Position numbers and translations under genes: made by a program
Notes under the pieces: model-generated
What the model saw: only the letters and a program-made list of their open reading frames with translations
What the model was told of the DNA's origin: nothing
Database searches by the model: none
Source: Streptomyces zhihengii
Lineage (GTDB): Bacteria > Actinomycetota > Actinomycetes > Streptomycetales > Streptomycetaceae
DNA length: 64,000 nucleotides
Assembly (NCBI RefSeq): GCF_016919245.1
Contig: NZ_JAFEJA010000001.1
Location: 1,364,001-1,428,000, forward strand
Direction of reading: 5' to 3'
In this document: piece by piece, positions 25,877-34,647 of the stretch
How positions within the stretch are numbered: position 1 is the first letter of the stretch
Layout: each line of letters opens with the position of its first letter

Positions 25877-26202
25877 GAAGCGCCGAGGGCGCCCCGGGCG
25901 CCGGGGGGCCTCTGCCCGGATTGACCCGGGCGCCGGGGGATCCTCTGCCGGATTGACCCGGGCGCCGTTGGGGATCGTCCGGGAGTCCCGGTCCGTCGCC
26001 ACCGTGAGCCGGGCCCTCTCCGCGCAGGTCGCCGCCCCTCCGCGGGGGCACCCGGGCGCCGGGGGATCGTCCGTGTGACCCTCCGCGGGGTCCGCCCGGG
26101 CGCCGGGGATCGTCCGGCGGGTCCGCCCCGGACGCCGGGTGACCCACCGCGGGATCGCCCCGGCCGCCCGGGTGGCATCCGCGGGGACGGCAGAATCGCG
26201 CC
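25877..26202. other. Intergenic region with repeats
   Basis: 326 bases with no credible gene. Most of it is made of copies of a GC-rich unit, listed separately. CAGAAT at about 26188-26193 lies nine bases before the glycosyltransferase start and could be its -10. Confidence 0.5.
25893..26117. repeat. 32-bp tandem repeat and dispersed copies of CCCGGGCGCCGGGG
   Basis: A 32-bp unit at 25893-25924 is repeated with a few changes at 25925-25956, and a third, shortened copy begins at 25957. The head of the unit, CCCGGGCGCCGGGGgATC, recurs at 26051 and 26095. The core GGGCGCC(C/G) is itself palindromic, so each copy can form a small hairpin. Confidence 0.7.
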
Positions 26203-27432
26203 ATGCGGATTCTGATCGTCACCGCCGGTTCCCGGGGCGACGTCGCGCCCTTCACCGGCCTCGGCCGGCGCCTGCGCGACGCGGGCCACGAGGTGGCCGT
26301 GGCCGCCCACCCGTCGTTCGCCGCCCTCGTCACCGGGTGCGGCCTCGTCCACCGCCCGGTGCCGGGCGACCCCCAGGAGCTGCTCCGGGCCTGGTCCCGG
26401 GCCGCGTCACGGGAGGAGACCCGGGCGCTGACGCGGGCCTACGCGGACGGCCTGGCCGACGGGGTGGCGGACGCCGTCGCGGCCGGCACCGACCTGGTGC
26501 TCACCGCGTTCGGCCCGGCGCCGCTCAGCAGGACGGCCGGGGCGGCGTTCGGCGTCCCCGTCGCCGGCACCTACCTCACCCCGGCGTTCGCCACCGCCCG
26601 GTTCGCGCTGCCCGGCGCGCGGAACTCCGACGGCACCGGTCCGCGCGACCGTCTCGCCGCGGGCCGGGCGGTGCTGGCACGGGCCGAAGGGGTCTTCGCG
26701 GGCGCCGTGGCCCGGTTGCGCGACCGCTTCGGGCTGCCCGACGGCACGCCCTCGGCGGCCGGAGACCTCCGGCCGGTCTTCCACGGCTACAGCCCGCTGG
26801 TGGTGCCGCGTCCAGGCGACTGGCCGTCCGGGGTCGGGGTGAGCGGCTACTGGTGGCCCGCCCGGCCGGACGGCTGGCGGCCCCCGGCCGAGCTGGCCGA
26901 CTTCCTCGGCGCCGGACCGCCCCCGGTGTTCATCGGCTTCGGCAGCATGGCCCCGGGCGAGGGCGAGCGGCTCGGGGAACTGGTGACCTCGGCGGTGCGG
27001 CGCGCGGGGGTGCGGGCGGTCGTCCAGGCGGGGTGGGCCGGGCTGAACGGCTCCGGCTCCGGCTCCGACGTGCTGGCGATCGGTGACGTCCCGCACGACT
27101 GGCTGTTCCCCCGGACCGCCGCCGTCGTCCACCACGCGGGGGCGGGCACCACCGGGGCCGGTCTGCGCGCCGGGGTGCCCGCGCTGCCGGTGCCCGTCAT
27201 GGCCGACCAGCCGTTCTGGGCGTCCCGGCTGTGCGAGCTGGGCGTGGCGCCGCGGGCTCTGCCGTTCCACGACCTCACCGCCGAAGCCCTCGCCGACGCG
27301 ATCGGGGCCTGTGTGTCGGAGCCCTCCCACCGCCACCGCGCGACCGCACTCGCCCGCCGCATCACCGCGGAGGACGGCACCGCCCCGGTCCTCGCCCACA
27401 TCGAGGGGCGCGCCCCGGCGGGGGCGGGCTGA
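26203..27432 (+). CDS. Glycosyltransferase, GT1/UDP-glucosyl transferase-like
   Basis: 409 residues, two Rossmann-like domains. The N-terminus MRILIVTAGSRGDVAPFTGLGR is typical of the GT28/GT1 sterol-glucosyltransferase and antibiotic glycosyltransferase group. The C-terminal nucleotide-sugar motif is VVHHAGAGTTGAGLRAGVPALPVPVMADQPFWASRL, close to the HxGxGT...P..DQ signature. It transfers a sugar to a lipid or natural product; donor and acceptor are unknown. No biosynthetic cluster surrounds it. ATG at 26203. Confidence 0.9.
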   Translation: MRILIVTAGSRGDVAPFTGLGRRLRDAGHEVAVAAHPSFAALVTGCGLVHRPVPGDPQELLRAWSRAASREETRALTRAYADGLADGVADAVAAGTDLVLTAFGPAPLSRTAGAAFGVPVAGTYLTPAFATARFALPGARNSDGTGPRDRLAAGRAVLARAEGVFAGAVARLRDRFGLPDGTPSAAGDLRPVFHGYSPLVVPRPGDWPSGVGVSGYWWPARPDGWRPPAELADFLGAGPPPVFIGFGSMAPGEGERLGELVTSAVRRAGVRAVVQAGWAGLNGSGSGSDVLAIGDVPHDWLFPRTAAVVHHAGAGTTGAGLRAGVPALPVPVMADQPFWASRLCELGVAPRALPFHDLTAEALADAIGACVSEPSHRHRATALARRITAEDGTAPVLAHIEGRAPAGAG

Positions 27433-28291
27433 GCGGCGCGGGGTGCCGTCGCCGGGCGGAACGGGCTGAGCGGGACGGGTGCCGTCGCCGGGCGGGGCGG
27501 GCTGAGCGGGGCGTGGTGCCGTCGCCTGCGGGGGCCCGGCCCGGCGACCGCCCACCGAGGGCCGGGCGGCCGCCGAGGGGCGGGCGGCCCGTTCGGTACG
27601 GGGGCGGGCCGAACGCGGCGGCGTGCACCGTCGCGGGTGGTGCCGACCGAGTCGGTGACGGCCGGCGGCCGGGAGCCGCCGTCGAAGGACGTCGCCCCTG
27701 GGCGGGTGCGCCTGGAAGGTCGCCCCTGGGCGGGCTCGCGTGGTGGGGCGGGCGGGAGTCCCGTCCTCCCGCGTCGGGGCCTGGGCGCCGGCACTCGTCC
27801 GCGCGGCGTCGCGATGAGCGAGGGCGCACGGCGCCGGGGGCGACGCGGGTGCCGGGGGCGACGCGGGTGCCGGGCCGCGCCCCGACCGCCGCTGCCCGCA
27901 AGCCTGCTGACGGGGCGTCGAGCCAGGCCGGCGGGGGCCGTAAAACGGATCGACGCGCCCCCGGTGACTCGCGCACCATGGCCGTACCGCCGTGGGCGGC
28001 CGGCCACGGGGGTGTCGGCCGACCGGTGGGCTCCGGCGTCCCGTGCCCCTCGGCCCGGGCGCCGGCCTCTCGGGCCGGAGACGGGGCCGGAACGATTCGT
28101 GAGCGTCGCGCCCCCGGACCGGGACGGGCCGCAGGCGTCCGGCCCTCGCCGGAACGGGCCGAACGTGTCGCGGCCCCGGGACCGGAACGGGCCGCGTGCG
28201 TGGTGGTCACCGGCCGGAGCGGGGCGTACGGCCCGTCGGGCCACCGGCCGGAACGGGCCGTACCGGCACCCGCATGCCGCCTCGTCGCGGC
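27433..28291. other. Gene desert of 0.86 kb with low-complexity repeats
   Basis: No frame here shows family similarity, and the open frames present are Arg/Pro/Gly-rich artefacts of GC-rich DNA. A 36-bp unit is repeated at 27442-27477 and 27478-27513 with a third partial copy. An 18-bp unit (GCGACGCGGGTGCCGGGG) occurs twice at about 27840-27875. The core CGGAACGGGCCG appears at least four times between 28150 and 28262. Confidence 0.55.
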
Positions 28292-28726
28292 CTAGCGTTC
28301 CCGGAACCGCCGTACGTAGCGGCGCTGCCAGGGTGTCTCCACCGCGTGCCGGTCGTAGTGGGCGCGGACGTAGGCCACCGCCGCGTCGGGCGGGACGCCG
28401 TCGAGGACGGCGATGCACGCGAGCGCCGTGCCGGTGCGCCCCCGGCCTCCGCCGCAGGCGACCTCGACCCGTTCCGCCGCGCAGCGCCGCCATGCCTCGC
28501 CGAGCAACTCCCGGGCCTCGTCACGGTCACGGGGCAGCAGGAAGTCGGGCCAGCGCAGCAGGCGCGCCTCCCAGCCGGCCGGCGGGGGCGGCCGGTCGAG
28601 CAGGTACACCGCGAAGTCCGGCGGCGGCCCTTCCGGCAGGGGGCGGCGGAGGCCGCGGCCGCGGATCAGGCGCCCGGAGGGCAGGCGCAGCACCCCGGCC
28701 ACGTGCTCGTCCCAGGTCTCTCCCAC
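28292..28726 (-). CDS. Protein tyrosine phosphatase-like protein
   Basis: 144 residues. The phosphate-binding loop is ACGGGRGRTGTA: Cys91, Arg97, i.e. C-x5-R followed by TG. The His that normally precedes the Cys is Ala90. Asp61 in LLRWPDFLLP matches the WPD-loop general acid. So the catalytic Cys, Arg and Asp are all present in a short, DSP-like phosphatase fold. Substrate unknown. The start is GTG at 28726, since the conserved N-terminal MGETWDEHVAGVLRLPSG begins there. Divergent from the methyltransferase gene. Confidence 0.82.
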   Translation of the reverse strand: MGETWDEHVAGVLRLPSGRLIRGRGLRRPLPEGPPPDFAVYLLDRPPPPAGWEARLLRWPDFLLPRDRDEARELLGEAWRRCAAERVEVACGGGRGRTGTALACIAVLDGVPPDAAVAYVRAHYDRHAVETPWQRRYVRRFRER

Positions 28727-28766
28727 GGCACCATGATGCCAGCCACGGCCCGTCCATCATGTGAAA

Positions 28767-28784
28767 CGGATATCTCGTCATCCG
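28767..28784. promoter_or_regulatory. Inverted repeat in the phosphatase/methyltransferase divergent region
   Basis: CGGAT (28767-28771) and ATCCG (28780-28784) flank eight AT-richer bases in the short divergent region. It may be an operator or a promoter part; no regulator gene is adjacent. Confidence 0.25.
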
Positions 28785-28849
28785 ATACGGCGGCGTACCG
28801 TTGATCTCCTCGCCCCAGCGGCGTCCCACCGATGGAGAAGGGTTCCGCC

Positions 28850-29662
28850 ATGCCGAAGGAGACCGCCGTGTACACCCACGGCCACCATGAGTCCGTCCTG
28901 CGCTCGCACACCTGGCGCACGGCGGAGAACTCGGCCGCCTACCTGCTCGGTGAACTGCGGCCCGGTGCCGAGGTCCTGGACGTCGGCTGCGGTCCCGGCA
29001 CCATCACCGCCGACTTCGCCGCCCTGGTCGCCCCCGGCCGGGTGACGGCCGTCGACGCCGCCGAGGACGTGCTGGACCGGGCCCGCGCGCACGCGGCGGA
29101 ACGCGGCCTGGACAATGTCCGGTTCGCGGTCGCCGACGTCCACCAACTGGACTTCCCCGACGACTCGTTCGACGTCGTCCACGCCCACCAGGTCCTCCAG
29201 CACGTCGGCGACCCGGTCCAGGCGCTGCGCGAGATGCGCCGGGTGTGCCGCCCCGGGGGCGTGGTCGCCGCGCGCGACAGCGACTACGGCGCGTTCACCT
29301 GGTACCCCGCGCTCCCGGGGCTGACCGAGTGGCAGCGGCTGTACTCCCGTGTCGCCCGCGCCAACGGCGGCGAGCCGGACGCCGGACGGCACCTCAAGTC
29401 CTGGGCCCGCCGGGCCGGTTTCACCGACGTCACCTGCACGGCCGGCACCTGGTGCTTCGCCACCCCGGCCGAACGCGCCTGGTGGAGCGGACTGTGGGCG
29501 GACCGCACCACGGCCTCCGTGTACGCCCGCCTCGCGGTCGAGGGCGGCCACGCGACCCCCGAGCGGCTCGACGCCGCGGCGCAGGCGTGGCGGGAGTGGG
29601 GCGCCGACGAGGACGCGTGGTTCATGGTGCCGCACGGCGAGATCGTGTGCCGGGTGGAGTGA
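28850..29662 (+). CDS. Class I SAM-dependent methyltransferase
   Basis: 270 residues. The SAM-binding motif I is VLDVGCGPGTITADFA, followed by VTAVDAAEDVLDRAR (motif post I, acidic residue binding ribose), FAVADVHQLDFPDDSFDVVHAHQVLQHV (motifs II-III) and MRRVCRPGGVVAARD. The C-terminal third (WYPALPGLTEWQRLYSRVARANG) resembles ubiquinone/menaquinone-type and small-molecule methyltransferases. Substrate unknown. ATG at 28850 has GAGAAGGG seven bases upstream; the in-frame ATG at 28832 has none. A very strong terminator follows. Confidence 0.92.
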   Translation: MPKETAVYTHGHHESVLRSHTWRTAENSAAYLLGELRPGAEVLDVGCGPGTITADFAALVAPGRVTAVDAAEDVLDRARAHAAERGLDNVRFAVADVHQLDFPDDSFDVVHAHQVLQHVGDPVQALREMRRVCRPGGVVAARDSDYGAFTWYPALPGLTEWQRLYSRVARANGGEPDAGRHLKSWARRAGFTDVTCTAGTWCFATPAERAWWSGLWADRTTASVYARLAVEGGHATPERLDAAAQAWREWGADEDAWFMVPHGEIVCRVE

Positions 29663-29685
29663 GCCCGGGCGCCGTCGCCCCGGCC

Positions 29686-29733
29686 GGGACGCGCGGTCCC
29701 CGGCGCTCCCCCGCGCCGGGGACCGCGCGTCCC
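29686..29733 (+). terminator. Terminator after the methyltransferase
   Basis: A perfect 20-bp inverted repeat (29686-29705 and 29714-29733) with an eight-base loop lies 24 bases after the stop codon. One of the strongest hairpins in the window. Confidence 0.85.
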
Positions 29734-29835
29734 GCCCCTCCCCCGCACCGGTCGCAGATGCGCAGCGATCGCACCTGGTGGGCGCGGGTATCACCGCTGT
29801 AGCCGCAATCGGGTTCCTGTGCCACGGTGTTGCGC

Positions 29836-30873
29836 ATGGAGGGGACGGGGCACCATCACCATCACCCCCGGCGCGGTGCGCGGTTGCGGCACCGGGCGGG
29901 GCATGTCGTACGGCCGCACGGGCACGAACCGGCCGACCGGGTCGACGCGGCCATGGAGGCGTCGCGGGACGGGATGCGCACGCTGTGGATCTCGCTCGCC
30001 GTGCTGGGCGCCACGACGGCCGTGCAGGCGGTGATCGTCGCGCTGTCCGGGTCGGTGGCACTGCTGGGCGACACCGTGCACAACGCCGCCGACGCGCTGA
30101 CCGCCGTACCGCTCGGGATCGCGTTCGTGCTGGGGCGGCGCGCCGCCGACCGGCGCTACACCTACGGGTACGGGCGCGCCGAGGATCTCGCGGGGATCGT
30201 GATCGTCGCGACGATCGCGGCCTCCGCGGTGGTGGCCGCCTGGACGGCCTTCGACCGCCTGCTGCACCCGCGCGACGTGGGGCATCTGTGGGCGGTGGCC
30301 GCCGCGGCACTGGCCGGCTTCGCCGGGAACGAGTGGGTGGCGCGGTACCGGATCCGGACGGGGCGCCGGATCGGATCCGCCGCGCTCGTCGCGGACGGAC
30401 TGCACGCCCGGGCCGACGGGTTCACCTCGCTGGCCGTGCTGCTCGGCGCGGGCGGCGCCGCGCTGGGGTGGCGTGCGGCCGACCCGGTGGTGGGGCTGCT
30501 GATCACCGTCGCGATCCTGGTGGTCCTGTGGGACGCCGCCCGCCAGGTGTGCCGGCGGCTGATGGACGCGGTGGACCCGGCGCTCGTCGACGCGGCGCAC
30601 ACGGCGCTGCGGTCGGTCGAGGGGGTGCTGGGGACGGGGCAGGTCCGGATGCGGTGGATCGGCCACAGCCTGCGGGCCGAGGCCGAGATCGTGGTCGCCC
30701 CCGAACTGACCGTCGTCGAGGCCCACCGGCTGGCGGTCGCGGCCGAGCACGCGCTGCTGCACGCCGTGCCCCGGCTGACGGCCGTCACCGTGCACACGGA
30801 CCACCCGGCCCCCGACGGCGATCCGCACGCGGAGCTCGCGCACCACGGACGGACGGCCGTGCCGGGCGGCTGA
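29836..30873 (+). CDS. Cation diffusion facilitator (CDF) efflux transporter
   Basis: 345 residues with six transmembrane helices between about residues 50 and 240 and a cytoplasmic C-terminal domain. TM2 carries SGSVALLGDTVHNAADALTAVP, the H/D-x3-D metal site, and TM5 carries ALVADGLHARADGFTSLA (HxxxD), as in zinc/cobalt/cadmium exporters. The N-terminal tail is very histidine-rich (HHHHHP, then RHRAGH and PHGHE), a likely metal-sensing or delivery segment. The start could also be GTG 29827. No ribosome-binding site is evident. Confidence 0.9.
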   Translation: MEGTGHHHHHPRRGARLRHRAGHVVRPHGHEPADRVDAAMEASRDGMRTLWISLAVLGATTAVQAVIVALSGSVALLGDTVHNAADALTAVPLGIAFVLGRRAADRRYTYGYGRAEDLAGIVIVATIAASAVVAAWTAFDRLLHPRDVGHLWAVAAAALAGFAGNEWVARYRIRTGRRIGSAALVADGLHARADGFTSLAVLLGAGGAALGWRAADPVVGLLITVAILVVLWDAARQVCRRLMDAVDPALVDAAHTALRSVEGVLGTGQVRMRWIGHSLRAEAEIVVAPELTVVEAHRLAVAAEHALLHAVPRLTAVTVHTDHPAPDGDPHAELAHHGRTAVPGG

Positions 30874-30906
30874 GGGTGCCCGGTGTCGTTCACCGGAGCG
30901 GCCAAC

Positions 30907-30912
30907 TACCCT
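30907..30912 (+). promoter_or_regulatory. -10 element of leaderless VOC gene
   Basis: TACCCT ends seven bases before the ATG at 30920 and no ribosome-binding site is present. Confidence 0.4.
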
Positions 30913-30919
30913 CGCCCGC

Positions 30920-31276
30920 ATGGAGATCCTCGGAACGACCCTGCGCATCTGTGTCGACGACCTGGACACCTCGGCCGCCTTCTACGAACGGCTCACCGGG
31001 GCCGTCCCGCTGCGGTTCGAGCGCGGCGGGGTGTCCGTCGCGGCGGTCGGCTGCTTCCTGCTGATGAGCGGTCCGGAGGCGGAGCTGGAGGTGCTGCGCA
31101 AGGTGTCGGCGACGATCGCGGTGGAGGACGTGGACGCCGCGTACACCACGCTCACCGGCAACGGCGCCCAGGTGATCGCGGGCCCCGTCCCGACCCCCGC
31201 GGGCCGCAACCTGATCGCGGTGCACCCGGACGGATCGGTCTTCGAGTACGTGGACCGCAGGGTCGTCCAGCAGTAG
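30920..31276 (+). CDS. VOC-family (glyoxalase/dioxygenase fold) protein
   Basis: 118 residues forming a single vicinal-oxygen-chelate module pair: LRICVDDLDTSAAFYERLTG at the N-terminus and a C-terminal NLIAVHPDGSVFEYVDRR ending the second beta-alpha-beta-beta-beta unit. The family includes glyoxalases, fosfomycin-resistance proteins and small-molecule binding proteins. Metal ligands are not clear enough to name a reaction. The ATG is preceded by a -10 hexamer seven bases away. Confidence 0.85.
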   Translation: MEILGTTLRICVDDLDTSAAFYERLTGAVPLRFERGGVSVAAVGCFLLMSGPEAELEVLRKVSATIAVEDVDAAYTTLTGNGAQVIAGPVPTPAGRNLIAVHPDGSVFEYVDRRVVQQ

Positions 31277-31298
31277 GCGGGGCCGGCTTCCCGGCGCC

Positions 31299-31304
31299 TA
31301 CGAT
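31299..31304 (+). promoter_or_regulatory. -10 element of leaderless DUF6368 gene
   Basis: TACGAT ends seven bases before the ATG at 31312 with no ribosome-binding site between. Confidence 0.45.
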
Positions 31305-31311
31305 CGCCCCC

Positions 31312-31941
31312 ATGTCAGGTCCCGTACTCGTCATCGAACTGCCGGAGCCCGTCTCCCCCGCCGGGATGCGGCGGTTCCGTGCCCTCATGGCAGGCCTCTC
31401 CTCGCGCTGCGAGGAGAAGCGGCCGGGGTCCTTCGACGTGCACGTGGCGGTGGAGCGCCTCGGCATCGCACCTTCGCGGGAGGATCCCGCGTGGACGTAT
31501 CCGCTCTCCCTCCTCGGCGGTGCCCCCGACGAAGGGCTCGCGGCACTGGCTGGCCCAGACCCCCGGCGCGACGACCCGAACCGGCCCTTCGACGTCTACC
31601 TGATGGGCCCCGGCGTCGGCGACGAAGGCATCTTCGAGGCGGAGCACGCGGACGCGCCGGCGGTGCCCGCCGTCCTCGGCTTCACTCCCACCCACGCCGT
31701 CAACGTGAGCGCGGCCTGCAACCGGCCCGTCGACCATCTGGCCACCGCGCTGCTCACCGCGGCCGTGATGGACGTCATCGGCGGTGTGGCCTGTGCCGAG
31801 CTGAGGGACGGGCAGGCTTCACTGGTGGCCGAACTCCCCGGCCTGCTGGGGTTCACCGGCGAGGACCCCCCGGACGCGCTGGGCTCCGCCGACTTCCTGA
31901 GGGCCTGGGCCGCGCTGCCCGGCTTCCGACTGCTGAAGTAG
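31312..31941 (+). CDS. DUF6368-like protein of unknown function
   Basis: 209 residues with no signal peptide or membrane segment. The start SGPVLVIELPEPVSPAGMRR, the middle RPGSFDVHVAVERLG and the end GLLGFTGEDPPDALGSADFLRAWAALPGF resemble an uncharacterised Streptomyces family that I recall as DUF6368. The C-terminal half (HLATALLTAAVMDVIGGVACAEL) looks like an immunity-protein type of alpha/beta fold, but no toxin gene is adjacent. Function unknown. Confidence 0.65.
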   Translation: MSGPVLVIELPEPVSPAGMRRFRALMAGLSSRCEEKRPGSFDVHVAVERLGIAPSREDPAWTYPLSLLGGAPDEGLAALAGPDPRRDDPNRPFDVYLMGPGVGDEGIFEAEHADAPAVPAVLGFTPTHAVNVSAACNRPVDHLATALLTAAVMDVIGGVACAELRDGQASLVAELPGLLGFTGEDPPDALGSADFLRAWAALPGFRLLK

Positions 31942-32015
31942 CCCGGGCTGCCCGGCGCCCGCGCCGTCGCGGCCCGGGACCCCGCCGGGCCCCCCGGGCC
32001 GCGTCCGACGGGCGG

Positions 32016-34058
32016 TCAGCCGTCGCCCTGCATGCGGAAGTCGTAGTGCTCCGGCAGCGGGTCGTCGGTGATCCGGGCCCACAGCTCCCCCAGCACCGCG
32101 GCGCCCTCGCGCAGGTCCGCGACCTCGATGTCGGCGTCGAGCACCGCGCGGGCCTCGTCCGCGCGGCCCTCGGCGATCAGGACCATGACGTGCAGGAGAC
32201 GGAAGCGGCCGCGCTCCCGGACGGACGGCGGCAGCCGGTCCCACACGGCGCGGGCGTCGGCGGTGCGCCCGGCGGCGAGGAGGGCCTCGACGGCCTCCCG
32301 GCCGAGGGCGGCCACCGCGGCCGTCCGCTCACCGCCGTCACCGCGGTCGCCGTCACCGCCGTCGGAGCCCTCGCCGTCACGGCTCTCGGCGCACAGTTCG
32401 CCGAAGGCGGCCGCGTAGTGGTCGGCGGCCCTTCCGGGGTGCCCGCCGGTGAGGTCGGCGACGGCCAGGCAGCGCAGCAGCGGCCAGCGGGAGGAGGCGC
32501 GCCGCAGTCCGCGTTCCCAGCTCCGCACCGCCTGGGCGAGGTCACCGGCGTGCCACTGGGCGATGCCGAGGTGGTACTCGGTCAGCGGCTCGGCCGGAGC
32601 GGTCTCCAGCATGTCCCGCCAGTGCGGGGCGACCAGCGTCGGACCGGGCGCGGCGGCGTCGTGCGCGGCGGGCAGCGCCCCCGTCTCCAACAGCGCCCGC
32701 CAGGGCGCCTGTTCCGGGCCGAGCGCCGAGGGGTCGAACGGGGTGCCGGGCAGTTCGTGGCCGGCCCGCAGCACTTCGAGGGCGCCCCATCCGGAGCCGG
32801 TGGCGAGGCTCTCGCCCGGTTCGGTGTCGGCGCAGGGCAGCCACGCCCGGTAGGCGGCGTCGACGGCCTCGCGGGGCAGCGCCGCCGCCAGCCGTGCCGC
32901 CGTCTCCGCGCGGGCCGCGGACCAGTCGTCGCCGTGCACGAGCGCGGGGTCGGCGTCGAGCGGGCCGTACGCCTCCAGCCAGCTGATCTCCGTCTCCGGT
33001 TCGAGGCGCAGGTGTTCGAGCTGGGTGCGGGCGAGCCCGGCCTGGATCTCGGCGTAGCCGCGCGTGCCGGGTTCGGTCAGCCAGCGCTGCCAGCGTCGGC
33101 CGCCGCGCCCGGAGCCCCAGACGAACAGCTTGCGCCCGCGCAGGGTGTCGGTGGACGTCTGCACCAGGCCGTGTCCGCCGGCGTCCAGCGCGGCGATCCA
33201 CTTGCGGTCGCCGTCGGGCACCTCGTAGAACCAGTCGGCGGAGTGGGTGGTGCGCAGCGGGTAGGTGCGGTCGGCCCGCTGCCCGTCCGGGCCGGAGGCG
33301 GAGCCCCGGCCGGAGGCGGAGACGGGGACCGGGACGCGGCGCAGGCTGCGGGTGTAGCCGAAGTGCCAGGCCTCCTCGGCGGGCGCGAGGATCCGGGTGC
33401 CCTCGTCCTCGTCGACGGCGGTGTTGGACCACCAGTAGAGGGCGGCGGGGCGCTCGTGGGGGTTGCGCACCCGGACGCCGACATGGAGGAAGTCGGAACC
33501 GTCCGGGAGCCACAGGTCGACCTGGAAGGGCAGGTCGCGCAGCCGCTCCCACTCCCACAGGCGCAGCATCGGCCCGCCGTCGGGGGCGGTGACGACGGCG
33601 GCGTGCAGCGGGGCGCAGGCGAGGGCGGTGTGGCCGGTGGCGCCGATGTTCCACTCGATGCCGCCGGAGAACCAGGCGCCGGCCAGTCCGAAGGCGGCGG
33701 GCTGGAGGACCGGGTTGCGGTGGAGCAGTTCGCGGCCGGTCGGCTTGTGGTGCAGGGAGTGGACGCGACCGCCGAGACCCGGCAGGACGGTGACGCGCAG
33801 CCGTTCGTTCTCCAGGACGATCGCGTCGAGTGCGGTGGGCGTGCGGTCGCGGCCGTAGCCGTCGAGGACGCGCACGGGCAGCACGGTGTGCAGCGGCTCG
33901 TAGCCGATCTGGCGGGCCATGTCACGGGGCAGCCCGCGCCTGGTCTCCTCGTCGAGGGTGTGCGGTCCCCGGACGGGGCGCAGGGCCGGCAGCGGGTTCG
34001 GCGGGCCCAGGGGTGCGGCGGGCAGGGTCAGTTCGGCACGGCGCACGGTGGTGGGCAC
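32016..34058 (-). CDS. DUF5107 protein, mutarotase-like N-terminus with TPR-like C-terminus
   Basis: 680 residues. The N-terminal 380 resemble DUF5107 proteins with a galactose-mutarotase-like beta-sandwich: VLENERLRVTVLPGLGGRVHSL, ELLHRNPVLQPAAF, AWFSGGIEWNIGATGHTA and VRVRNPHERPAALYWWSNTAVDE. The C-terminal 250 are helical repeats of TPR type (LGIAQWHAGDLAQAVRSWERGLRRA and others). Such proteins appear in carbohydrate catabolism, but their reaction is unknown. GTG at 34058 has GAGG five bases upstream. A Gly/Asp-rich linker near residue 575 is probably disordered. Confidence 0.82.
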   Translation of the reverse strand: MPTTVRRAELTLPAAPLGPPNPLPALRPVRGPHTLDEETRRGLPRDMARQIGYEPLHTVLPVRVLDGYGRDRTPTALDAIVLENERLRVTVLPGLGGRVHSLHHKPTGRELLHRNPVLQPAAFGLAGAWFSGGIEWNIGATGHTALACAPLHAAVVTAPDGGPMLRLWEWERLRDLPFQVDLWLPDGSDFLHVGVRVRNPHERPAALYWWSNTAVDEDEGTRILAPAEEAWHFGYTRSLRRVPVPVSASGRGSASGPDGQRADRTYPLRTTHSADWFYEVPDGDRKWIAALDAGGHGLVQTSTDTLRGRKLFVWGSGRGGRRWQRWLTEPGTRGYAEIQAGLARTQLEHLRLEPETEISWLEAYGPLDADPALVHGDDWSAARAETAARLAAALPREAVDAAYRAWLPCADTEPGESLATGSGWGALEVLRAGHELPGTPFDPSALGPEQAPWRALLETGALPAAHDAAAPGPTLVAPHWRDMLETAPAEPLTEYHLGIAQWHAGDLAQAVRSWERGLRRASSRWPLLRCLAVADLTGGHPGRAADHYAAAFGELCAESRDGEGSDGGDGDRGDGGERTAAVAALGREAVEALLAAGRTADARAVWDRLPPSVRERGRFRLLHVMVLIAEGRADEARAVLDADIEVADLREGAAVLGELWARITDDPLPEHYDFRMQGDG

Positions 34059-34292
34059 GGCAACCTCGTCTTCGTCGGGGGTGCGCCGGGCTGCGGCCGT
34101 CCCCGGTGGCCATCGGAATGACCATGGAACATCCCGGTGGGGCGGTGCGGCCAGGGGCGGGCGCGATATTTCGGTTGCGTGTGCCCGGCGCCGTTCTACG
34201 CTCGTCGGGCCGGTGGGCGCGGTCCGAGGGGCCGGGCGGTCCGGCCGGCACGGGGGAAGCACGGCGGAGGCACGACAGAAGGTGGCGTCGGG

Positions 34293-34640
34293 ATGAGTAC
34301 GCAGCACACGTACCGGGTGATCGTCCGGGGTGCGTGGGAGGGTCTGACGGAGGAGGGGCGCACCGCGCTGCTCGCGGAGGTGGACCGGCACGACGGGCTG
34401 GGGGCGATCCGGTTCACCGAGGAGGGTTCGCTGGCCTACGACCGGGCGCTGCGGCGCTTCACCTACCGGTTCGTCGTGGTGTCGGACGCGGCCGACGGCG
34501 AGGAGATGGCCGAGGTGATCGCGGAGGACCGGGCGCGGACGGCGCTGGCCGCGCTGGGCCACGGGCACGGGGAGCTGAAGTGCTCGGCGACCGACATGGA
34601 CACCATGAAGGTCAACGACAAGGGCCGCCGCCGGCGCTGA
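34293..34640 (+). CDS. DUF6204-like protein
   Basis: 115 residues, soluble, alpha/beta. The sequence HTYRVIVRGAWEGLTEEGRTALL and the central YDRALRRFTYRFVV resemble a short Streptomyces family I recall as DUF6204; function is unknown. ATG at 34293 follows AAGG about ten bases upstream. It is divergent from the DUF5107 gene and is followed directly by the 33-bp repeat array. Confidence 0.68.
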   Translation: MSTQHTYRVIVRGAWEGLTEEGRTALLAEVDRHDGLGAIRFTEEGSLAYDRALRRFTYRFVVVSDAADGEEMAEVIAEDRARTALAALGHGHGELKCSATDMDTMKVNDKGRRRR

Positions 34641-34647
34641 CGGCCCG

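Noticed and set aside
27362..28210. 282-codon minus-strand frame in the gene desert
   Set aside because: Low-complexity Arg/Pro/Ala composition, overlaps the end of the glycosyltransferase gene, and shows no motif of any family.
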